From NCBI RefSeq assembly GCF_001742745.1, contig NZ_MJAK01000009.1, positions 52,796-116,795 of the forward strand: a stretch of 64,000 nucleotides of DNA, given 5' to 3'. Each line of letters begins with the position of its first letter. Within the stretch, counting starts at the first letter, position 1. The stretch comes from Curtobacterium sp. ER1/6. Lineage in GTDB: Bacteria > Actinomycetota > Actinomycetes > Actinomycetales > Microbacteriaceae. The notes beneath the pieces are model-generated. The model saw only the letters and a list, made by a program, of their open reading frames with translations. It was not told the DNA's origin and searched no databases. Made by a program: the position numbers and the translations under genes. Shown here in pieces: positions 55,333-63,999 of the stretch.

Positions 55333-56229
55333 GTGACAGACGGTGGTGGAACGATGTCGAGTACCGCACCGTCGGGGCTCGGTCTGGCCGTGCGCCGCCT
55401 CGTCCACATCTCGCGACCGGTGCTCTGGATCAACACGATCGGGTCCGGGCTCGTCGCCGTCTGGCTGACCGGCTCGCTGTTCGACCTCCGGGCACTCCCG
55501 GTGATCCTGTGGCTGACCCTGCCGTTCAACCTGCTCATCTACGGCGTCAACGACATCTACGACCAGGACACCGACGCGGCCAACCCGCGCAAGGGCTCCA
55601 TCGAGGGCGCGCGGATCCGTCAGTCCGAGGTCCGCCTCATCGCCTGGGCCGTGGCGGCCGTCAACGTCCCGTTCCTCGTCCTCTTCGCCCTCACGCTGCC
55701 GCCGCTCGCGAACGTCGCGATCCTGCTCTACGTGGGTGTCTTCGTCTTCTACTCGGCACCGCCGCTGCGCTTCAAGGCACGGCCCTTCCTCGACTCGCTG
55801 AGCAACGCGGCCTACGCGCTGCCGCTCGTCATCGTGCCCGCTGCCCTCGAGGTGACGCCCGTCTGGCCCGCTGCCCTCGGGCTGATGGCGTGGAGCGTGG
55901 CGAAGCACGCCTTCGACGCGGTCCAGGACATCGTCGAGGACCGTGACGCGGGGATCACCACCACCGCGGTGCGGCTCGGCGCGCGCGGGACCGCGGTCTG
56001 GAGCGGGGTGTGGTGGCTCGTCTCCACGGCGCTGTTCGCCGTGGTGAGCGTGCCCGTGGCCGCCGTCAACCTCTTGATCGCCGGCATCCTCGTGGTGTCC
56101 CTGCTGCGCGACCCGACACCGGAGACCGGGCACCGCCTCTACCGCCTGTCGGTCGCGTTCCCCTACATCGCGGGTTCGTTCGCCGGGGTGCTGCTCATGG
56201 TCTCGATCGTCCTGGGAGGCCGCGCATGA
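55333..56229 (+). CDS. crtEb: UbiA-family prenyltransferase, lycopene elongase (CrtEb)-like
   Basis: This polytopic membrane prenyltransferase of 298 residues has its first Mg-diphosphate motif at N73-D-I-Y-D-Q-D-T-D81 and its second at D199-I-V-E-D203-R-D205. The string SRPVLWINT, the segment NPRKGSIEGA after the first motif, YSAPPLRFKARPFLDSL and RLGARGTAV closely match C50-carotenoid elongases such as C. glutamicum CrtEb, which add C5 units to lycopene ends. The GTG 55333 start lies seven bases after TACGCT and may be leaderless; ATG 55354 is an alternative. It overlaps the desaturase gene (ATGA). Confidence 0.85.
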   Translation: MTDGGGTMSSTAPSGLGLAVRRLVHISRPVLWINTIGSGLVAVWLTGSLFDLRALPVILWLTLPFNLLIYGVNDIYDQDTDAANPRKGSIEGARIRQSEVRLIAWAVAAVNVPFLVLFALTLPPLANVAILLYVGVFVFYSAPPLRFKARPFLDSLSNAAYALPLVIVPAALEVTPVWPAALGLMAWSVAKHAFDAVQDIVEDRDAGITTTAVRLGARGTAVWSGVWWLVSTALFAVVSVPVAAVNLLIAGILVVSLLRDPTPETGHRLYRLSVAFPYIAGSFAGVLLMVSIVLGGRA

Positions 56230-57659
56230 GCCGGATCGTCGTGGTCGGCGGCGGGATCGGCGGACTGACCGCCGCCGCGCTGCTCGCGCACGCGGGGCAC
56301 CGGGTCACCCTGCTCGAGTCCTCCGCCGAGCTCGGCGGCAAGAGTCGCCGCATCCAGCTCGGGGCGGACCGCATCGACACCGGGCCGTCGCTGGTGACCT
56401 TCCCCGCGGTGTGGGACGAGCTGCTGCGGCGACTCGGCGACGGCGCGCGTCCCGCCGACCGGACGAGTGACGTCGGCGGCCTCGACCTGGTGCGGATGCC
56501 CGAGGTCGGCCGGTACTACCACGACGGCGAGGAGACCTCCCTGCCGGTGGCACCCGACCACCCGTGGTACCCCGCGTGGCGACGCTTCGCCGACCTGCAC
56601 GCGCCGCTCGCCGACGACGTGACCGAGCTGCTGCTCGCCGACCCGCTCGACCGGGCCGCGCTGCCCGCGCTCCGCAGGCTGCTGGCCGTGTACGGTTCGC
56701 GGCTCACCACGCGCGCCTACCTCGACAGCCTGCCGTGGCTGCCGGACGGGCTGCGCGAGATCATCGCGATCCACACTCTCAACGCGGGCGTCTCGCCGTC
56801 GCGCACCCCCGCCCTCTACGCGAGCATGCCCGCGATCATGGCGGAGACCGGGGCCTGGGTGCCGCGCGGCGGTGTGTACGAGATCGTGCTCGCGCTGGGT
56901 CGGCTGGCCGAGGCGGCCGGGGTCGAGGTCCGCACCGGCGAGGCCGTCACCCGCATCGAGCGTGGGTCCGTCACAACCGACGTCGGGCACCACCGCGCCG
57001 ACCTGGTCGTCAGCGCACTCGACGCCGACCGGCTGACCACGCTGACGGGTCCGTCGCGGATCCCCACCGTTCCCCGTCGACGCGCCCGCACCCTCTCCTG
57101 CTCGGCCGTCGCGGTGTACGGCGTGCTGCGGGAGGAGCTGCCGGACGCCCTCGCGACGCACAGCGTCGTGCTGCCCACGAAGCCCGCCGCGCTCCACCGG
57201 AGCCTCGAGGCGGGCGACGAGCCGGCGGACACCATGGTGTTCGTCAACCAGTACCGCGCCGGTGAGGTGTACCCGAACCCGCGCAGCACCCTCGGCATCC
57301 TGCTCACCGCCCCCGCGGACGGCGGGCGGTACACGGTGGAGCACCCCTTCGTCCGACGCGAGGTCGACCGGGTCTCGAGCGCGATGGGACTCGACCGGCC
57401 CCTCACGGACCTGCTCGACGAGCAGGTCGTGCTCGATCCGCAGTACTACGGCGGCGGGGGCGAACCCCACGGCGCGCTCTACGGGGCAGCGCGTCCGCCG
57501 TGGCTGAGCGGACCCTTCCACCGCCCGTCGTACAACGACCCGTGGAAGCCCTGGCTGTGGCGCGTCGGCGCGTCGGTGCACCCCGGCGGTGGCATCCCGG
57601 CGGTGGTGGGCGGCGCCATGATCGCCGTGACCCGGCTGCTCAAGGCGAACCCGGCCTGA
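56226..57659 (+). CDS. CrtI/CrtD-like phytoene desaturase family oxidoreductase
   Basis: This FAD-dependent amine-oxidase-like enzyme (477 residues) has the dinucleotide motif VVVGGGIGGLTAAALLAHAGH near residue 5 and ESSAELGGKSRRI. The C-terminal FAD motif is VGASVHPGGGIPAVVGGAM, typical of carotenoid desaturases. It is coupled to the lycopene-elongase-like gene by a 4-base overlap. No phytoene synthase is nearby, so rather than making lycopene it may desaturate an elongated C50 carotenoid, as CrtD does in bacterioruberin pathways. That specificity is inference; other terpenoid substrates are possible. Confidence 0.82.
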   Translation: MSRIVVVGGGIGGLTAAALLAHAGHRVTLLESSAELGGKSRRIQLGADRIDTGPSLVTFPAVWDELLRRLGDGARPADRTSDVGGLDLVRMPEVGRYYHDGEETSLPVAPDHPWYPAWRRFADLHAPLADDVTELLLADPLDRAALPALRRLLAVYGSRLTTRAYLDSLPWLPDGLREIIAIHTLNAGVSPSRTPALYASMPAIMAETGAWVPRGGVYEIVLALGRLAEAAGVEVRTGEAVTRIERGSVTTDVGHHRADLVVSALDADRLTTLTGPSRIPTVPRRRARTLSCSAVAVYGVLREELPDALATHSVVLPTKPAALHRSLEAGDEPADTMVFVNQYRAGEVYPNPRSTLGILLTAPADGGRYTVEHPFVRREVDRVSSAMGLDRPLTDLLDEQVVLDPQYYGGGGEPHGALYGAARPPWLSGPFHRPSYNDPWKPWLWRVGASVHPGGGIPAVVGGAMIAVTRLLKANPA

Positions 57660-57695
57660 GGCCGGCCGAGGGTGACCGGTCAGGAGGAGACCAGG

Positions 57696-58016
57696 GTGGT
57701 GCAGGCGAACATCAGCACGGTCACGGTGCAGGGTCGACCCCAGGACCGCGACGCCGACCTCGACCACGTGCCGCGGTTCGACGTCGAGACCGACACGGGG
57801 CACCGGTACGTCGTGACCTGCGACGGCACACCGGTCGGCGCCCCGTCCGACTGGACCGTGACGAGCGCCGACGACGGTCGCCCGGTCGGCCTCGTCCGGC
57901 TCCAGGGCGCGGGCATGCCCGGGGCCACGGAGTACCGCTTCAAGCGCGCCGGAGCGTTCTTCACGGGCGGCAAGCAGTTCGACCTCTGGAACGCCGTGCA
58001 GTCGTTGCTGGAGTGA
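57696..58016 (+). CDS. Conserved hypothetical protein (106 aa)
   Basis: Not recognised. It is a small soluble protein with PRFDVETDTGHRYVVTCDGT and a C-terminal YRFKRAGAFFTGGKQFDLW segment that looks beta-rich. I chose GTG 57696 because AGGAGG lies eight bases upstream; GTG 57672 is in frame and would add eight residues including the ribosome-site region. It follows the desaturase gene on the same strand by 36 bases and may be co-transcribed, ending at the hairpin at 58024-58066. Confidence 0.6.
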   Translation: MVQANISTVTVQGRPQDRDADLDHVPRFDVETDTGHRYVVTCDGTPVGAPSDWTVTSADDGRPVGLVRLQGAGMPGATEYRFKRAGAFFTGGKQFDLWNAVQSLLE

Positions 58017-58023
58017 CGTCGCC

Positions 58024-58066
58024 GGAGGTGCGAGGACCGGCTTCCCGGCGGAGTCCTCGCGCCTCC
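58024..58066. terminator. Bidirectional hairpin
   Basis: GGAGGTGCGAGGAC (58024-58037) pairs with GTCCTCGCGCCTCC (58053-58066) with one mismatch, between the convergent hypothetical and Eis-like genes. Confidence 0.7.
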
Positions 58067-58074
58067 CGGGTCGC

Positions 58075-59406
58075 CTAGAAGTACGTGATCCCGTGCGGCA
58101 CCCGCGCCGGCACCAGCATCGACCGGAACACCGCCGGTGCCGCCGGGTCGTCCGCGTGCACGAGGCCCGCCGCCGCGAGCGTCACCGGCGACACCGACCC
58201 GATGAGCACCGCGCCGAGGTCCGCCACGTCGAGCCGCAGGTCCGCCTCGCCACCGTCGTCGTCGGCCGTCCGGGTCACGGTGCCCCGTCCGTCGACGACG
58301 TCGAGACGGTAGGTGCCGGCGGCGAAGCCCATCGTGTCGGACACCGCGAGCGAGATCGACCCGTCGACCGCGTACGGACGCGAGGTCAGCACCGCCGGCA
58401 CGTCGAGCACCCGCAGCCAGACGTGGTCCTCCTCGTGCTCGACGTCGTAGGCGCGGTTGTCCCCGAGCGCCGCGACGACCGGGTCGTCGAGCCGCGAGCG
58501 GGTGTACCGGACGACGTCGTTGAGGTCGATCGACAGCAGGAACTCCCACAGCGACAGGTACGCGGCGTCGGTGGCGTACACCAGGTCGACGACCTCGAGC
58601 ACGGTGTCGGTGCCGCCGCGACCCTCCTTGACGCGCCACGTCACGTAGCCGTCGACGTCCGAGGCGGCGGTCGCGCCGGCGGGCCGGTGCACCGCGGCGC
58701 GGACGTCGGTCGCGGGCTTGCCCTCGCCGTCACGCAGTCCGAACACGATCGGCCACGTGCCGGCGTTGCGCACCATGGACCCCGGGGTACGGGCGTCGAA
58801 CCGGTCGAAGACGGCGCGGCCGACGCCGCCCGCGAGCCACTCCGGCGTGACGACGGCGACGGTGCCGGTCGTCGGGGCGAGCAGGGGGAGCGCGCGCTCG
58901 CGGCGGACGCGGACGGCGCGCTCGCGGATCGCGCAGCCGAACCCGAACCGCCGGTAGATCGTGCCCTCGGACGCGGTGAGCGAGGCGACGGCGTACCCCT
59001 CGGCGACGCCGCGCTCGAGGGCGCGGGTCATCATCCGGCGGAGGATCCCGCGCCGACGCTCGGTGGGTCGGACGGTCACGGCGGAGATCGCCTGCGTGTC
59101 GATCGAGGCGCCGTCGCCCCAGCTGAGCCGCTTGCGGAACCACGTGAACGTGCCGGCCGGCCACGTCTCGTCGACGGACCCGGGGAGGGGATCCCGCAGG
59201 TACGCGCCGAGGAAGGTCTCCTGGTCCTCGAGGAAGTGCGACGCCATGCGGGCAGCGCCCTCGGCGTCGGGGTGCGGCTCGTGGAACCCGAGCCCGACGG
59301 CGCGCATCCACGCCTCGGTCTCCGGCGTCGGCGCCCCCTGGTCGTCGGTCGTCGGCGCGAACTCGCGCAGGTCGTAGCGGTCGTCGAATGCGTCGTTGCT
59401 GGCCAC
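58075..59406 (-). CDS. Eis-like GNAT acetyltransferase
   Basis: This multi-domain acetyltransferase of 443 residues is of the Eis type, which acetylates amines of aminoglycosides or lysines. A first GNAT domain has VTVRPTERRRGILRRMMTRALERG as the acetyl-CoA loop and IYRRFGFG after it; a second GNAT-like domain and a C-terminal SCP2-like domain follow (RLDVADLGAVLIGSVSPVTL). As in Eis, the chain ends in a free phenylalanine (GITYF) whose carboxylate serves as general base. It stands alone, and the substrate is unknown; a role in aminoglycoside tolerance is possible. Confidence 0.88.
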   Translation of the reverse strand: MASNDAFDDRYDLREFAPTTDDQGAPTPETEAWMRAVGLGFHEPHPDAEGAARMASHFLEDQETFLGAYLRDPLPGSVDETWPAGTFTWFRKRLSWGDGASIDTQAISAVTVRPTERRRGILRRMMTRALERGVAEGYAVASLTASEGTIYRRFGFGCAIRERAVRVRRERALPLLAPTTGTVAVVTPEWLAGGVGRAVFDRFDARTPGSMVRNAGTWPIVFGLRDGEGKPATDVRAAVHRPAGATAASDVDGYVTWRVKEGRGGTDTVLEVVDLVYATDAAYLSLWEFLLSIDLNDVVRYTRSRLDDPVVAALGDNRAYDVEHEEDHVWLRVLDVPAVLTSRPYAVDGSISLAVSDTMGFAAGTYRLDVVDGRGTVTRTADDDGGEADLRLDVADLGAVLIGSVSPVTLAAAGLVHADDPAAPAVFRSMLVPARVPHGITYF

Positions 59407-59452
59407 GAGCCGACCCTACCGGTGTGCCCCGTCCGGGCGGTGAGCGGACGTC

Positions 59453-59494
59453 GGACGGGAGGCGCGGGGCAGCGCCGCACCGCGCCTCCCGTCC
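59453..59494. terminator. Hairpin, GACGGGAGGCGCGG family
   Basis: GGACGGGAGGCGCGG (59453-59467) pairs with CCGCGCCTCCCGTCC (59480-59494). It lies 31 bases after the photolyase stop and 47 bases upstream of the Eis-like gene, on the minus strand reading direction. Confidence 0.75.
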
Positions 59495-59525
59495 GTCACA
59501 CGGTCCCGACGGACCGGACGGCCGG

Positions 59526-61046
59526 TCAGGGCGTGCCGCGTCGCGTCTCCTGGGCCACCACCTCGTCGAGGTCCGTGAGCCGCCGCATCTGCTGGAGCGG
59601 CCGCATCATCCGCGGGTTGTCCTGCAGCGCCGGTTCCGTGCGCGACAGGAACGCCCAGTAGCCGGCGGTGAACGGGCAGGCGTCCTCGCCGAGCCGCTTC
59701 GTGGGGTCGTACCGGCAGCCACCGCAGTGGTCCGACATTCGGTCGATGTACCGCCCGCCGGACGCGTAGGGCTTCGTCGCGACCATCCCGCCGTCGGCGT
59801 GCTGGGACATGCCGATGATGTTCGCGGGCATCACCCAGTCGGTGCCGTCGACGAACACGTCGGTGAACCACTCGGTCAGGTGCACCGGGTCGTACCCGCG
59901 CTGCAGGGCCCAGTTGCCGAGCACCATGAGCCGCTGGATGTGGTGGAGCCAGCCGTGGTCGTGCAGGCCCTCCATCGCGGTGGACAGGCAGACGGCGTCG
60001 ATCTCCGACGCGTCGAGCTCCTGCCACCAGCGGGGGAGCCGCTCGTGCGCACCGAGGGCGTTCTCCTCGGCGCCGTAGTCGTCGCCGAACCACCAGTAGA
60101 GGTGCCAGACGTAATCGCGCCAGCCGGCGACCTGGCGGACGAAGCCCTCCACGCTCGCGAGCGGGGCGTCGTGGTCGCGGTGCGCGACGAGTGCGGCCTC
60201 GACGACCTCGAACGGGTCGAGCACGCCGAGGTTCATCGGGACGCTGAGCAGCGAGTGCGCCATCGTCCAGTCGTTCGTGAGCGTGGCGTCCTCGAAGGGG
60301 CCGAAGTCACCGAGCCGGACCTGCACGAAGTCGTCGAGGGCCTGTCGGGCCTCGTCCGCGGTGACGGCGAAGCGGCGGGTGTCGTCGCGGCCGACGAACC
60401 TCGCCACCCCGTCGCGCTCCCAGCGGTCGAGGTCGTGCCGGACCTCGTCGTCGATGTCGTCCTCCGTCGGCCACCAGGGGTCCGGCAGTCCGAGCGTCGT
60501 TGCACCCCGGGGTGGCGGCTCGCGGTTCTGGTCGTCGAGGCTGAACTTCCCGCCGATCGGCTTGCCGGACTGCATCAGCCAGCCCTCGCGCCGGCGGACC
60601 CGCTCGTAGTGGGTCTCCATCCGGAACCGTCCGGTGCCCTGCGCCGCCCACTCGGCGAACTCGGCCTCGTCGGTGACGAACCCGCGGCTCGGCAGGACCT
60701 CGGTCCCGCGGCCCCAGTGCCGGACCTGGGCGCGGAGGGTCCGGGAGGGCGGGTCGACCACGTCGAGGTCGTCGCGGCCGACCAGCGCCTCCCGGAGGGT
60801 GTCGACCTGCACGTGCTCGGCGCGGTCGCCGAGCTCGCGGACGCGGTGCCGGAGGGCGCTCAGCCAGAGGTGTGCCTTGGCGCGGTGCACCGGGCGCGCG
60901 GTGAAGAACTCGCGGGCCTCGACGACCAGGGCGGGGCCGCCGTCGTCGAACAGGGGTCCGTACTGCCCGGGCAGGACGAGGCGACGGCGATCGGTGCTGC
61001 TGCGGTCGGTGCCGCCGGCTTCGGTGCTGCCGCGCTCGGGTGCCAT
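59526..61046 (-). CDS. FeS-type photolyase/cryptochrome (FeS-BCP, CryB/PhrB family)
   Basis: This 506-residue flavoprotein belongs to the bacterial class with a 4Fe-4S cluster, known for (6-4) photoproduct repair using light. The cluster cysteines are the Cys of DAVCLSTAM, the pair in SDHCGGCRY and the one in GEDACPF. The C-terminal FAD domain has HHIQRLMVLGNWALQRGYDP and DWVMPANIIGMSQHADGG. It starts at ATG 61046 with a hydrophilic leader of about 20 residues before LVLPGQYGPLFDD. It stands alone. With the spore-photoproduct-lyase homologue and carotenoid-type genes it fits a sun-exposed lifestyle. Confidence 0.93.
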   Translation of the reverse strand: MAPERGSTEAGGTDRSSTDRRRLVLPGQYGPLFDDGGPALVVEAREFFTARPVHRAKAHLWLSALRHRVRELGDRAEHVQVDTLREALVGRDDLDVVDPPSRTLRAQVRHWGRGTEVLPSRGFVTDEAEFAEWAAQGTGRFRMETHYERVRRREGWLMQSGKPIGGKFSLDDQNREPPPRGATTLGLPDPWWPTEDDIDDEVRHDLDRWERDGVARFVGRDDTRRFAVTADEARQALDDFVQVRLGDFGPFEDATLTNDWTMAHSLLSVPMNLGVLDPFEVVEAALVAHRDHDAPLASVEGFVRQVAGWRDYVWHLYWWFGDDYGAEENALGAHERLPRWWQELDASEIDAVCLSTAMEGLHDHGWLHHIQRLMVLGNWALQRGYDPVHLTEWFTDVFVDGTDWVMPANIIGMSQHADGGMVATKPYASGGRYIDRMSDHCGGCRYDPTKRLGEDACPFTAGYWAFLSRTEPALQDNPRMMRPLQQMRRLTDLDEVVAQETRRGTP

Positions 61047-61189
61047 GCCCGGACGCTACCGGCGACGTGTGACGTCCGGCTGACGGCGCGTGTGCCCCGT
61101 CTATCGAGCGGTCGTGCGTGCTGTCCGGTACGGCTGCGGGGCCGCCGGCTCGCGCCGACGACCCCGCTGCGGTCCTGCCTCGTCCTCGC

Positions 61190-62029
61190 TCAGGAGTTGT
61201 CGATCACCCGGACGAAGTCCACCTTCATCTGCTGCGGGAACGACGTCGACCCGTCGGGGTACCCGGGCCAGTTGCCACCGACCGCGAGGTTCAGCACGAT
61301 GAAGAACGGCTTGTCGAACACCCACGGGTTCCCGTTCGTGTCAGCGGTCGTGACCGTCCGGTACGCGACACCGTCGACCGACCAGGTGATCGAGCCGGGC
61401 TTCCAGTCCACCGCGAACGTGTGGAAGGTGTCCGCGAACGACCAGCCCTGCGGGTGCTGGTAGCTGGCGGTGATGCCCTGGCCACCCGAGTAGCCCGGGC
61501 CGTGCACGGTCCCGTGGACGGTCGCCGGCTCCTTGCCGACGTTCTCCATCACGTCGATCTCGCCGGACGCCGGCCAGCCGCTCTGCGGCAGGTCGGAACC
61601 GAGCATCCAGAACGCCGGCCAGATGCCCTGGCCGCGGGGGATCTGGATGCGCGCCTCGACCCGGCCGTACCGGGGCGTGTACCGCCCCTGGGTCGTCAGG
61701 CGGGCACTCGTGTACGAGCCGTCGGCCTCCCGCTTCGCCGTGAGGACCAGGTTGCCCTGCCCGTCGAGCGCCGAGTTCGCCCGCGAGTCCGTGTAGGTCT
61801 GGAGCTCGTTGTTGCCCCAGCCCCCTCCACCGGTCTCGTTCGCCCAGACCGAGCGGTCCGGTGCGCTGCCGGCGGCACCGTCGAAGTCCTGGGACCAGAC
61901 CACCTGCCCCGTGGCGGCCTCGGCGGTCGTCGTGACCCCGAGGGCGGGCGTTGCGCCGAGGGAGACCGCGGCGGCGCCGGCGAGGGTGAGCGCGACGACC
62001 CGTCGCCGTGTTGCTGCTGCGGCGCGCAT
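61190..62029 (-). CDS. Secreted endo-beta-1,3-glucanase-like enzyme, GH16
   Basis: This extracellular glycoside hydrolase (279 residues) has a signal peptide MRAAAATRRRVVALTLAGAA through about residue 38 and a jelly-roll catalytic domain. The catalytic motif E-I-D-V-M-E in SGEIDVMENVG supplies nucleophile and acid/base, and ELQTYTDSRANS plus WPAFWMLGSD are laminarinase landmarks. There is no carbohydrate-binding module. Its ATG shares one base with the stop of the upstream beta-helix gene (TGATG), so the two are translationally coupled. Targets are probably fungal or algal beta-1,3-glucan, or plant callose. Confidence 0.92.
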   Translation of the reverse strand: MRAAAATRRRVVALTLAGAAAVSLGATPALGVTTTAEAATGQVVWSQDFDGAAGSAPDRSVWANETGGGGWGNNELQTYTDSRANSALDGQGNLVLTAKREADGSYTSARLTTQGRYTPRYGRVEARIQIPRGQGIWPAFWMLGSDLPQSGWPASGEIDVMENVGKEPATVHGTVHGPGYSGGQGITASYQHPQGWSFADTFHTFAVDWKPGSITWSVDGVAYRTVTTADTNGNPWVFDKPFFIVLNLAVGGNWPGYPDGSTSFPQQMKVDFVRVIDNS

Positions 62030-63810
62030 CAGTTGTACGACGCGACGCGGTTCGGCGCGGTGTTGCCCGCGGGCGTCGGCACCGATCCACCGACGCCGTT
62101 GATGACGCTCGAGATCGTCCCGGTGTCACCGAGGGAGACCGTCACGAGCCCGTGCGCCCGGATGCCCGAGGTGGTCGGGGTCTCGAACGCGCGGTCCGCG
62201 TGCACCGACGGGTTCGTGTTGAAGAAGCAGTACACGCCGCCGCCCCAGATCTCGTGGTTCGTCACCCCGGAGGCGACCTTGTAGGCCGCGTACCCGGCGC
62301 CCGTGGGGCTCTGCCACGAGGCGTTGTCCGGCACGTCGTACGGCATCTCGTTCTGGAAGAAGATCGTGCGACCGCGGTTGCCGTTCCAGAGCACCTCGTA
62401 CTTCTGGTAGTGCTCGACGAACAGCCCGGTGGCGAGCACGTCGTCGCCGTTCACCTCGACGCCGGTCGCGCCGGTGTTGACGTTCCAGCCGGTGGCCGCA
62501 CCGCCGTGGTCGGCACGCCAGGCCCAGATGTGGTCGACCAGCGTGTCGTCGGCGTTGACCTGCAACGTCGTCGTGGCCCTGCCCTGGATGCTCGAGCCGA
62601 CGCGGAAGAAGACGTCCTGGATGCTCTGGGGGTCGGCGGCGTGGTCGACGTGCGAGCCGCTGGTGCCGAGGCGGACGAGCTGCGCGCTGTTCTGCGTGCC
62701 CGCGTCGACGACGAGGTTCGAGACGTTGACGCCGGAGACGTCGTTCGAGGTGATGACCGCGTTGCCGGCCGTCGGCACGAGCGTCGGGAAGCCGATGCCG
62801 GTCACGACGGTGTCGGCACGCGTGACGTTCAGTGCGGCGTTCAGCTGGTACGTGCCGGGGGTGAAGAACAGGTTCAGCCCCTGCGCGAGCGCGCTGTTGA
62901 TCGTCGCCGCGGAGTCGCCCGGGTGCGCGACGTAGAAGTTCCGCATCGGGATGTCGGTCCCGGCGGTGTCCGGCCACGTGACGCCGGAGGAGTTCGTCCG
63001 CAGCGACGGCACGAACACGTGGTACTTGTTCGACGAGTCGACGTACAGGTACGGCTTCTCGCGGGTGACCGGCGTCGTCGCCAGGGTGGTGTAGCTCTTC
63101 GCGAAGTCGTTCGCGGGCGCACCCTGGACGCCCGAGAACGTCATGTTCCAGTTGCCGCCCTGCCACGACCCGAGCGTGGAGTTGCGCGTGTACCACTGCT
63201 GCTGCGAGCCGCTCGTGACGGTGCCGTCGATCTTCGAGTCGGCGATGTACCCGCCGGACGAGTAGCCCTGACCACCGTCCTGGTTGGAGGGCCCCATCGT
63301 CAGGTTGCCCTTCACGTGCACGCGGCGCATCGGCGCGGCCTGCGAGACGGCCCATCGATCGGTGCCGCCCTCGGGCACGATCGCCAGGTTCTCGACCGAC
63401 CGCCAGAAGTTCTGCGTCGCGTTCTTCTCGTCGCCGGCGTTCCACCCGGAGTCGACGTTGACCGCCCCGTTGATCGTGACGTCGTCGGGGTTCTTCCCGA
63501 GACCCGCCACGGACGTGTAGAAGCCCAGGTTCGCCCAGACCCGGCCGTAGCTGCCCGGCTTGAACAGGAACGCGTACCGCTGCGACCCGAACTGCGCGGT
63601 GGTGCTCCGCAGTTGCGAGTTGAACGCCGCGTCGACGTCGGCCTGGATGGTCGAGGTCGGTGTCGAGGGGCTGTAGACCTTGACGTTGCTGCCGAAGTCG
63701 GGGGTGTCGCTGGTGGGGACCGCTGCCTGTGCCTGCAGGGCCGGCGTCAGGGCGCCGACCAGGCCGACCGCCGTGATCGTCGCGAGGAGCGTGCTCATCC
63801 GTCGTTGCAT
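62029..63810 (-). CDS. Secreted beta-helix protein, probable GH55-type glucanase
   Basis: This secreted protein of 593 residues has the signal peptide MQRRMSTLLATITAVGLVGA cleaved near AQAA. Two parallel beta-helix halves follow: QFGSQRYAFLFKPGSYGRVW, GLGKNPDDVTINGAVNVD and FWRSVENLAIVPEGG in the first, then NLFFTPGTYQLNAALNVTR and VVDAGTQNSAQLVRLG in the second. Such proteins are often misnamed adenylyl cyclase; the duplicated pectate-lyase-like helix resembles GH55 exo-beta-1,3-glucanases. Coupling to the GH16 gene supports glucan breakdown. ATG 63810 is chosen for the signal peptide; 63798 is an alternative. Confidence 0.75.
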   Translation of the reverse strand: MQRRMSTLLATITAVGLVGALTPALQAQAAVPTSDTPDFGSNVKVYSPSTPTSTIQADVDAAFNSQLRSTTAQFGSQRYAFLFKPGSYGRVWANLGFYTSVAGLGKNPDDVTINGAVNVDSGWNAGDEKNATQNFWRSVENLAIVPEGGTDRWAVSQAAPMRRVHVKGNLTMGPSNQDGGQGYSSGGYIADSKIDGTVTSGSQQQWYTRNSTLGSWQGGNWNMTFSGVQGAPANDFAKSYTTLATTPVTREKPYLYVDSSNKYHVFVPSLRTNSSGVTWPDTAGTDIPMRNFYVAHPGDSAATINSALAQGLNLFFTPGTYQLNAALNVTRADTVVTGIGFPTLVPTAGNAVITSNDVSGVNVSNLVVDAGTQNSAQLVRLGTSGSHVDHAADPQSIQDVFFRVGSSIQGRATTTLQVNADDTLVDHIWAWRADHGGAATGWNVNTGATGVEVNGDDVLATGLFVEHYQKYEVLWNGNRGRTIFFQNEMPYDVPDNASWQSPTGAGYAAYKVASGVTNHEIWGGGVYCFFNTNPSVHADRAFETPTTSGIRAHGLVTVSLGDTGTISSVINGVGGSVPTPAGNTAPNRVASYN

Positions 63811-63917
63811 GATGCTCGATTCGTCGTCGGGCGGCCCCGTTGCCGCCCGCAACAGACGGTAGACCCGCCCGCGGGTCGCGGCAGTCGGTGCTGCGGCGGA
63901 CAAGCGCGTACCCCGAA

Positions 63918-63999
<82 letters not shown>

